NCBI RefSeq assembly: GCF_030936135.1
Contig: NC_082611.1
Coordinates: forward strand, 8,447,001-8,511,000
Direction of reading: 5' to 3'
Length of the DNA: 64,000 bases
Source: Gavia stellata
Taxonomy: Eukaryota > Chordata > Aves > Gaviiformes > Gaviidae
In this document: one piece after another, positions 55,361 to 64,000 of the stretch
How the letters are laid out: every line of letters starts with the position of its first letter
How positions within the stretch are numbered: the first letter of the stretch is position 1
Program-made: the position numbers and the translations under genes
Notes under the pieces: generated by a model
Seen by the model: only the letters and a program-made list of their open reading frames with translations
Databases searched by the model: none
What the model was told of the DNA's origin: nothing

Positions 55361-58300
55361 GTCCCACGGTGCCAAATGACTTCAGCTGAGCCCTGGGAAG
55401 ATGGAAAGGTTGAGGGAGTGGGACTGTGTGCCCATGTGTGCCTGTATACATACAGAGATATTCCGTGTGCCTCCGTGTTTGCGTGTGCACAGAACCCACA
55501 GAGGAAAAATCAAAAATCAGCAGGAAATAGTGCTGTGTTCTGCAGTGACTTCTGCAAACTCTTACATCCCCACTGGGAAGAGCCGCACTTGAGTGTTAAA
55601 GGAAAAAAACAAGAGCTCTGGGGGTGGTGGCACAGACTGGGAATGTTGTAAAAAGAGGGAAAGTTTTTGAAAAGAGATTGAGGAAAAAGCAGAAGAAAAC
55701 TCACATGGTTTGAAGAAACACTAAAGAAACACTGAGGTAAGAGAGAGGAAGGCAAGGGGGGTGCTGCTTTCTCCTGTGCAGCAAACTACAGGAACGAGTT
55801 CAACAGCACTTTCACCAGGCTCAGCTGCTTCGAAATCCAAGTTCTCGACGGTTGGACAGCTCAGGCCAGATGCTGAAAGGATCTTAAATGTCTTTTATTG
55901 GCCTCTTCCCTCCACACCTTCAACCCTTGAGCTGTCTGATTCACCAAACCTTTTGTTTTTGAAATACGCACAGGTTTGCCCTTCACTGCAGGTACCAACA
56001 CGGCCCCTGTCACCACAGCAAACACTGAGCGACTCCCATGATAGCACCCCTGTGCAGTAGGGAAGGTTTAGCCCCATTTCATAGGAAGGGAAAAACAAAC
56101 ATAAAAAAGGAAAGAGATTAAACAATTTACCTCAAAATCAAACAAATTCTTGAAACAGATAGGGACACAGATTACACGACCCAAAATCCAAGCCAGTGCC
56201 AGCATCACATGATGGTGAGAGGATTCCTGCCCTCTTGGGTTCTGTCTCCTCCCTCCGGTTTGCAGTGCCTGACTCATCTGGAAGGGGCACCGCTCACGGT
56301 TTGCAGCGACATTTACAGACCGCCCCTACTCTGAGGAAAGCTTTTGCTTACTGTAACTGTAGCGGTATAAATATTACATGAGGTTTTTGAAAGAAAAATC
56401 TGAAAGCACAAATGTAACACAGTAGTTCCTCATTAAGGGAAAGATACTTCCCTAAAATGAATGTCAAGTGACAAGGAAAAATCTCCCTTTTAAAGAAGTG
56501 AGGCTTGGGAAAATGTAGAAGAGCCAACAGTAGGGAAGCTACTCGTATGAACCATCTCCGACTGCGTTAAACAACAACCACAAAACAGTGAAAGAGGATT
56601 TAAAATATCTTGACTGTGCTTTGGACAGAGCAAAGTCTTTCGTAATAACAAGAGATGTAAAAACTCGCAAAGTTAAGTTTCAGAGCACTCTAGCCTTGCC
56701 TAGGTCAGGGATGTGTCCCAGTCACAGGGGGAGACCTCCCTAACCACATTTTCAATACAAACCGCGCCTTTGCCGTGGTACATCGCAGATTGTATTTAGA
56801 CAGCTACAGTTATAGGCAAAACTGAGGGACATCTCCCCATCTGATGAGGGCTAGCAACCTTAACCAGGTGAAACCTGGCTCACTGAAGATAACTCCTTCC
56901 TCCAGAGTCATGCAGTAACCACAAGACTGAAGGACAGAAGTAGGAAAGGATATCTGGATGTTTTCTCTCTCTTTTGCAAGGCCTCGGGCCCCGTTCAGGG
57001 AAGACTGGGGATGCACCCTTCACATCCCACAGACTGGAAGTGAGGTTCATGTTAACCCAGCGCCCCAGGATTATAAAGCAAATCCACTGTTCAAATTGAT
57101 GGCACAATGAAAATCTATTTACGTTTAGCTGTTTTTGCAAAACCTTTCTATTGTTAGCTCCTTACAGAATGGAAGTCTCTATTGCAACAACAGCAACTGA
57201 ACAAAGCAGGGCTCAGCATCGGACACCCACAGCAAGCAAGAGTTTTCATAAGGCATCGATTCATTCCTAACTTTCACACTGAATTACAGACGTAGCAGAG
57301 CCAGCATACTCGTTAGCTGGATACAGACCACAAAGAAGTTACATGCTGCCGGTGTTACAGAGAGCATTCATTTGGTTTTATATGTAAGGTCCTCCTTAAA
57401 ATAAGCATAAGAAAACTGTAGTGGTTGTAAATGACTTATCATGTGAACTCCTTGCATAATCAATCATTCATGCTGTAGGATTACAGGACTGTGGTTCAAA
57501 ATCCAAACAGTGAGAAAATCCCAGAAAGTGCTCCTTAAATTCTTCTGCAATCCAGTTCCCATGGAAAACAACAAAATTCGTGTTTCCACCTGTTTAAAAT
57601 GGCAACTGGATTGAATGCATGTCAAATGTATCAGAGTCACAACCGCTACAAACCTTGCAAAATTAATCTCCTAGGATGTAAACAGTACTTGGTCTTTATA
57701 AAGATGTTCTACTACAATGATCAAATCATCAAAACACTACTATGGAGCAAAAGTTCTGTCTCAAGGTAGGCACCAATCTGTGCAAGGGACCAAACCACAG
57801 CAGCGTGAGTCAAGTGTCCCTGGGGCTCAGAAGGAAACGACCCAGATGGGATGGTTTTGCCTCACACAGGCATCATTCTAGAGAATTTAATGTGTACATT
57901 AATCCTCCGAACCACAACCCTCTGCACATCAAAACCATCCGAACCTACAGGCCACAGAACAAGAGCAAGGCAGACGTATTCTCTTTAACTAACAACTAGA
58001 AACTCCTCAGGCTGGATTCACAATGGATCTGCCAGTTCCCTTTGAGAAAGGCCTGAAATGAAAGATGACTGCTTTTCCACCCTCCTTTACTGCGCCTTTG
58101 CGATAGACAAAGATCTGAGATACTTTTGTTTGCAGATCTCTTTTGTGTTTGGTTATTCGAATAGACAGGCATGGAAGTTCTTGCCTCTCGTTAGATTTTC
58201 TGACTCACTTCAGGATGAACTGGAATGTGATGGCACAACCTGAGATTTATAAGCAAGCACTTTCAAAGGGAGGTTATCATTTTGTGGCAGGGCAAGTCAC

Positions 58301-58480
58301 AGTGGTGACCTGCGATAAATGTTGATCAGCACCTTCGGTGTCCTTCTGGGAAGGACTGCTCCCATGCTGCTACACTGCTACAAGCTGTGACGGTAAAGGC
58401 CGCCCCCGTCCTTATACCTCAGGCACGACATTTACTGATGCATCAAGAGTAAATGTGATTTCAGGCAAACGCTGTTTTCC
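55361..58480. other. BRI3-TECPR1 intergenic spacer
   Basis: About 3.1 kb between two divergent promoters. ORFs are short (up to about 99 codons) and lack recognisable domains. No RNA gene or clear repeat seen. It may include shared regulatory DNA, but nothing specific can be pointed to. Confidence 0.65.
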
Positions 58481-58829
58481 CCAACTCGGACTGCGATGCC
58501 AGCCCTCTCTGCGCAGCAGGCTGACCGGAGGGATGGGCTCTGCCTGCAAGAGCCCCTTTCCCTGGAGCTTACTGCAGAAGCCGGCCCCGGCGCCTCCCCA
58601 GGGCCAGGGGCCCAGCCGGCGCTGCCCCCGCCCGCAGCCCCGCGGAGCCCGGACCAGGCCCCGCGCCGCTCCGGCCGCGCTGCTCCCCCGCGCGGAAACA
58701 GCGCCCCCGCGCAGCGCGGCGCGCAGCGGCCCCTGCCCCGCGCGCCGTGACGCGCCCGCCGCGGCGCCTCCCCGGCCAATGGCGGCGGCGCCTGGAGTCG
58801 CCGCGCGGCGGCGCAGCCAGTGGGAGCGC

Positions 58830-58954
58830 GGCGCTCTCCGCCGACCGCTGCCTCCGCGCCGCTGCGGGGCCGCCCTGGCGGGGCGCGGCGCGACGGCTCC
58901 TTCCGCCGGGAGCGGCGCCGGGCGGCGAGGAGAGGCGCGGCCGGCGGGAGGCAG
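58830..58954 (+). other. TECPR1: Probable TECPR1 noncoding exon 1
   Basis: A strong donor, GGCAG/GTGAGG, ends at 58954 about 175 nt downstream of the CCAAT box. The first coding exon at 62211 begins with an AG acceptor only 2 nt before its ATG, so an upstream 5' UTR exon must exist, and this is the best candidate. The exon start is a guess. Confidence 0.5.
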
Positions 58955-61900
58955 GTGAGGGGCGAGCCCCGGGGGGCCGGGCTCGGGCAGAGCCGCTCGC
59001 TGTCAGCCGTCCCGCCGCTGGCAGTGGGGCGGGCAGGGCCGGGCAGGGCAGGGCAGGGCAGCACGGCTGCAGATGGGGCCGCCGCCGGGCCCGGCGCAAC
59101 CCCCGCCGTGTCCCTGCCCCGCCGCCGCCCTTCCCGGCGGCTCTAGTGCTGGCGGGAGGAGTGAGCGGGGCCGTGGGGAGGTGCCGGCGCCTCTGCGCAG
59201 TCCCCCGGGGGAAGGCGTGCGGGGGGTCCGCGGGGCGTTTTCGGGCAGCGGGTTTGCGCCGCCGCCGCCGGAGACCCGCTCCCGCCGCCGGCCGCCCCCT
59301 TTCTGCGGGGGAGCCGGTGGAGGGGGGAGCGGGCGCCCCCGCCGGCCGCCATGTCGGCCTCGGGACGGCCCTACCGGCGAGCAGCCCCCGGCCCCCGCGC
59401 AGGCGGCGCCCCGGCCCCGCGGGGGGCCCTAAGCCGATCTGCCCTTAATGCCCGCCTGGAGAAGCGGCGTGCGCGCTCCGCTGCCTGCACCGCGGGCTGG
59501 TCCCAGGTGCTGCTGACGCTTTGTTAAGTTTGCGAGGCGCTTTGAGATCCCCGCGGATATAAAGCAGTGCGTACATGTCTTCACAGGAGTACTGGGCAAG
59601 CTTGCCAAGGGCGTTCATTTGAAACGGAGGTAAAGCTTGTCAGTGCGTATTTTGAACAAATTGAGTCCCGTGGTGGTTCACCCCCGCGGGCACCTCCACG
59701 AGATCCTGCCACCGCCACGGTCTGAAGACAGGGGCACATCCCCTCTCTGCTGAGGAACTTCATTACTTTTATAATACGCAAGGAATTGGGATATTTTTCT
59801 TTAATTCTGTAGCAATCTGTGTTATGCCAGGCAGATGGAAATTTTAAGTAATAACATGCCATCTTCACTTAAGTAGTTCTACCAGAAATTACCTGGCTGA
59901 TCTGAGGGACGAGGAAGAATTTAGCAGGTGTGGGTCTGACTTTTTCCAGTCCCCCGAGAATACTAGGCAACTTCTGCATTCACTGAAGTGCTCGTGAGCC
60001 ATAAGCGCTGAGCATCCTTCAAAGTCAGGCAACACTAGTCGTCATCTTCTGCAGCGCAACCAGTGCAAAGGGGCCTAAACTCAAGTCTTGAAAGCAGTTT
60101 ATAATCCCAAATGCATCTGGGATTTTCCCATGATTCTCCAAACACTCCATCTCAAAAGTTCAGAAGAAAGACTATGCAGAAACTCTCACTTAACCTCGGC
60201 TGTCTTGAGTATTTGAATCCAGTTGCATCTGCCTGGATTATCTTAATTCTATCCCATCTATATTTTTCCTAACTTCATAATTTTTTTAATATTTGGAATT
60301 TTCACTACCTTTTTCTGAACTGTTGCCTGTACTTTTCTGCCTGCCTGGACTGTCATTCCAGGTGCAGGCCTTCATTTGTATATTTGCCCACCTTTAACGC
60401 ACCCAAGCATCACTTCTCTTTAAAACTGGCGAGGCAGATATCTTTATTGCATTATCCATAATGCTTCCTTTACTCCAGACTCGCTGGCATTCAGGTTGCT
60501 TAAGATTAAATGCATAATATTTTCCTCTGTTTTAAAGACTGTTTGCAGAATTTTAAGTGCTAATAGTGAAGGGCTTATTTTCATGGGCTTTATTTTCCCA
60601 GCAGTACACACATTATAATATTCACCTCATCTTCACTTTGTTCCATTCCATTTTTTCCATACTTTGTCTTTCTGTACTATCCTACTTTCCCTCACATAGA
60701 AAGGCAGGATATAAAGAGGATAAATGGCTGATCCAAGAGCAGGCAAAGGCAGTAATACATGCCTTCATACACCCAGCAACAACAAAGAGTCAAAACTAGG
60801 GGATTCATTGTAGTTACGCTGCCACAGCTGATAGAATTTTCCTTGTGACCCTTCCCTGCCCTTGCTTGTTCTCTGCTGCTATGAATTTTCTTCTCCCTGT
60901 TACCTGTTCTTCACCTCGTGGATCCAGGTTTTTAGGTACTTAGCAGCAGCAGTTCTAGGAATCAAAGAATTCTGAAACATCCTCTCTGGGATCCCACGTG
61001 AATTTACTGTGCTGTGCTTTGACACTCGCCCAGCTGTTTCCAGATTCTCTGCAGTTTCACCTCTGCCATTCAAATACACCGTACAAGTTAGTCCTGCTGT
61101 ACCACCGCTTATTACCAGTCAGAAAGCAGGCAGGCAAGTCTCCTTAGGCTCTTGTGTTGAAAGCACAGTTGCCGTTTCATAACAAACAAGCAGGGTTCCA
61201 CGCTGACTCCAAGCAAGGATTCCTCTTTTCTTTCATTGTGCTGGATCTGAGTTCTCTTCTCTACCTTTCCCCTCCTGGTTCACCACTGCATAGTTTATAG
61301 AACTGGAGGCAAAGTTCAAAATACTCATCAGTAGTTCTGACTGACAGACATACAGAGCAACTGAAATTTGTTCAGTTTAATGGCACCCAGGCAGCTGACT
61401 GACAGAAATACGCTGGCCTTTCTTGACTTACGAAAGGACTGGCCTACACCCACCTCGCATAAAATGCTGACCCCTCCGTGAAGGGTAGGGCTGCAGTGCC
61501 CAGAAGATGGCAGGTTATTAAGTGATAAAACTCAACAGGTCTCTGCTATCAAACCACACTCTATATATACTTAAATACACGCACCTATGTATATTAAATA
61601 AAGATCAGATCCCAAAGTGGTCACCAGAATGCTTTGGAAAGAGGTTTCCTGGCAGCAGTAGGTAATACATCCATGGATTAAAACTAGATGTGTGCTTATG
61701 GAGAAGCTCCCTTTCACATCGTTTCCTTTGTACCTGCGTTAGCTATGTTGGCATATGCCAGGAGGAGGCTGAGGAGATACTGTAAGATACCATGGCTTTG
61801 TGGAACTGAGATGAGTGGTGTGTGTAGCACCAACAGCTTTACCAGCTCTTCAGAGCAAAGCCTTCTGGTGTAAAACGGTCCACGCTATTTCATCTCAGTT

Positions 61901-62210
61901 CAGTGTTGACGACTGTCCTCAGCCTGCCAAAGCTATCGTGTTGATGTGAGCTTTTGTAGGATGGACTATAGTGTGCCGGTAGCAAGGTCTTTCACGTGGA
62001 TTTTCAGAGCCATCTAAGCAGTGTAACTGCACAGCTCCAACTGAAAGAGATCTGGCTGCCAGCTTTGCATGGGCTCTTTTTAAAAGATCATTCTTTACAT
62101 CTTTATTTAATTTGTCTGATGATGGCTCAGAGCAGGACTGATCTACAGTAGGTTCAAGATCCATTTTTTAAAACTGTTATTTCCATTAATACCTCCTTTT
62201 TGCCTTTCAG
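58955..62210 (+). other. TECPR1: TECPR1 intron 1 (inferred)
   Basis: 3.3 kb from gtgagg to tgcctttcag. It starts in the CpG island with a GGGCA repeat at 59036-59061. It carries two CACGTG E-boxes (60995-61000 and 61993-61998) and an antisense 81-codon ORF at 61919-62164. Otherwise no feature seen. Confidence 0.6.
59036..59061 (+). repeat. GGGCA pentamer tandem repeat
   Basis: GGGC(C/A)GGGCAGGGCAGGGCA-type array in the TECPR1 CpG island, just downstream of the putative exon 1 donor. G runs of three with short loops give quadruplex potential on the coding strand. Confidence 0.65.
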
Positions 62211-62212
62211 AC

Positions 62213-62443
62213 ATGGCCATGCCCGGTTCCCTTTTGTGGGCTGTTGACATTTTTGGGAGGGTTTACACTCTGTCTACTGTTGGCCAGTACTGGGAGCTCT
62301 GTAAGGACACGCAGCTGGAATTCAAACGGGTCTCTGCTGTCAAACAGTGTTGCTGGGGAATAGCCTGTGATCATCAAGTATACACCTATGTGTTCTCGGG
62401 TGACGTTCCTATTAGATACCAGGAAGAAACCTATGAGAATCAG
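62213..62443 (+). CDS. TECPR1: TECPR1 first coding exon (5' part of gene)
   Basis: Acceptor cctttcag/AC then ATG; donor CAG/gtatga; 77 codons, phase 0. Encodes MAMPGSLLWAVDIFGRVYTL, STVGQYWELCKDTQLEFKRV, SAVKQCCWGIACDHQVYTYV and ends YENQ. This matches the N-terminus of TECPR1, whose first beta-propeller (TECPR) repeat contains LWAVD.FGRVYTLST. TECPR1 binds the ATG12-ATG5 conjugate and phosphoinositides, and acts in autophagosome-lysosome fusion and in an alternative E3-like complex that lipidates LC3 at damaged lysosomes (family knowledge). Two in-frame ATGs occur, at 62213 (G at -3, G at +4) and 62219; the mammalian start corresponds to the second, MP. The remaining exons, dysferlin and PH domains included, lie beyond the window. 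Confidence 0.95.
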
Positions 62444-64000
62444 GTATGACATGTTACGGGTACCTCTATCACACTGCCACATACTCGTCAGAAAGGAATG
62501 ATAGCAAATCCGTACATCAGCTGTCTCTGCATGTTCTTCTCACAGGAAGATTGTTTGGTTTTATTTGTTTTAATTTTTCACCTGATGTTTCTGAAGAGTA
62601 TGTATGTGTCAAAGGGCAGGTTATGCTTTTAATATTTTAATTCCCAAAGGAAAGTTATACTTCCCTGCTCTTAACCAAAAGCAACGCCAGCATGCACTAT
62701 AGCCTGTTTTATGTGAGCCATTGCAGACTGGAACATTCACCCTTTTCACCTGATGTGTTCCTTTACTTAGTGGCACATACACAGTCCCCTTAGGAAAATG
62801 TCCAGTGTAACTTCTAGGCAACAAAGATACATTACGAAAAATGTATTATTCTTAAGAAAATGCTATTTTTAATGTTTCAAAGAATTCTCTAATAAAGGCA
62901 TAACTCTTCATTGACGTACAATGTTTCCAGCTTTTTTGCCTAGAAGAGTTATCAAGATGATCTTTCCTATGTGACATATTTTAAAATACTATTTTAAAGA
63001 CATTCTTTTTAAGGAAATTTAACTGGTTTGTTTTTAAGTTAACCAAAAGTTATTAGAGAGAACTGAAGGGTTTTCTTGAGCACATTCTCTGCTTTCTAAT
63101 GGGTGATGGAATAAATTTTAATTGAGAAAAGACATTAACTTATCTACATGGGTAAAAATATAACAAAATAATTTTATACATTATTTAACATTGATTCAAC
63201 TTTCCAGCCATTTAAGAATGTTCCTTTTGTTAGGTAAACATGTTATTTAAAAATGCAAAACTTCAAAATTTCTTTTATTTGTTATTTTAAAACTTTTGTT
63301 TTGTTTGTTGTAGACTATGAAAAAATGGAAAACAAAATACTAGAAAGCACAAAAGGAAATATTCTGCAAGAGCTAACAATGACAAAATTAAACTCAAATA
63401 GTGTACAGATAATGTGCAAAGCAATTTAGCCAGATTCCTAGTAAAAGTAAATAATATTTTACATAAAAATTATAGAAGGATTTTGAAGCACTCATCTTCC
63501 ACACGCCCTAAAATGTAAGACAGTGTTACATGACAAATTTTGCCAGTATTTCTATAGTAGGTAAGAGTGTGGGGAAAAGAAGAAAAATCACAGCTGCACT
63601 GGCGAAAACCCCAGCAAGTGATTTGTTCTGTAACTGATTAAAGCCAGATTTGGAAAAAAAAAACCCCTCTTGTTATAACATAAGATACAAGGAAGATGTA
63701 CTGATGCAGTTGTCTTGACGTAGTTTCTGGCACAGAAGCTATGCTATTTTTCTAGTGCAGGCAAGATGCTAGTCATCTTTCTCATGAGTAGATTAGAGAT
63801 CCCAAGGCCATCTATGCAGCATTATCCTAATGCTGCAGTATTACTGTGCCACACATCACCAAAGAAAAAAGCACCGTTAGTAGTAAAATACATCATCAGA
63901 TGTTCCTGTTTATGTAGCTGAAAATGACTGGGTTGAGACTAGCTCTGCAGTCAGCCCTTCTTTGATACTTAAAAAAGCTTCCTCCAAAGACACTGTTAGC
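62444..64000 (+). other. TECPR1: TECPR1 intron after the first coding exon (partial)
   Basis: Begins gtatga and runs to the window end. I searched for the next expected TECPR1 segment (RWNP... and WGWSD-type residues) and saw none, so the next exon lies outside. AT-rich; no other feature. Confidence 0.8.

Larger units (their letters stand above)
58490..59470 (+). promoter_or_regulatory. TECPR1: TECPR1 CpG-island promoter
   Basis: Dense CpG and high G+C in contrast to both flanks, placed 5' of the TECPR1 first coding exon. A CCAAT box at 58776-58780 runs directly into ATGGCGGC, a YY1-like core. A GTGACG CRE half-site lies near 58746. No TATA box seen. Several long ORFs in different frames here are composition artefacts. 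Confidence 0.8.

Noticed and set aside
57482-57504. tRNA T-arm-like GGTTCAAAATCC
   Set aside because: An extra base disturbs the T-loop, and no A box, anticodon arm or acceptor stem could be placed upstream.
58338-59448. Several 100-233 codon ORFs on both strands at the TECPR1 CpG island
   Set aside because: Same composition effect; no conserved domain, and mutually overlapping frames.

Overview
The window is vertebrate nuclear DNA and most likely avian. It holds three split protein genes with GT-AG introns, two CpG-island promoters, very little interspersed repeat, and a CR1 LINE 3'-end fragment of the kind that dominates bird and reptile repeats. The gene order BAIAP2L1 > < BRI3 ... TECPR1 > matches, as I recall it, the conserved neighbourhood on human chromosome 7q. 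The exact species cannot be settled from sequence alone; a galliform such as chicken is a reasonable guess.

Layout. (1) 1 to about 38.3 kb, + strand: BAIAP2L1 (IRTKS), an I-BAR plus SH3 actin/membrane scaffold. Thirteen coding exons (exons 2-14 by comparison with the mammalian gene) are present and join into one continuous frame of 491 codons plus stop. Exon 1, encoding about 17 N-terminal residues, lies upstream of the window. Intron 3 alone is about 17 kb and carries several unexplained inverted repeats. (2) About 39.5 to 54.4 kb, - strand: BRI3, a small lysosomal membrane protein, complete in three coding exons (137 residues) with a 12.6 kb second intron. BAIAP2L1 and BRI3 converge, with stop codons about 2.1 kb apart. 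(3) About 53.7-54.95 kb: the BRI3 CpG-island promoter, with a CLEAR-like E-box and, just outside, an antisense-oriented CR1 remnant. (4) About 55.4-58.5 kb: intergenic spacer with no gene I can support. (5) About 58.5-64 kb, + strand: the 5' end of TECPR1, with a CpG-island promoter, a probable noncoding exon 1, and coding exon 2 (77 codons). The remaining exons lie beyond the window.

Functionally, BRI3 (late endosome/lysosome membrane) and TECPR1 (autophagosome-lysosome tethering and lysosome repair) form a head-to-head pair with related cell biology about 4.4 kb apart, while BAIAP2L1 is an actin regulator at the plasma membrane. I found no RNA gene, CRISPR array or prokaryote-type system. 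The long ORFs in the GC-rich islands are composition artefacts. The most interesting unexplained signals are long inverted repeats in BAIAP2L1 introns, a strong G-quadruplex tract in BRI3 intron 2, a base-composition strand switch at the convergent gene ends, and a coding-like 81-codon ORF antisense to TECPR1 beside its first coding exon.
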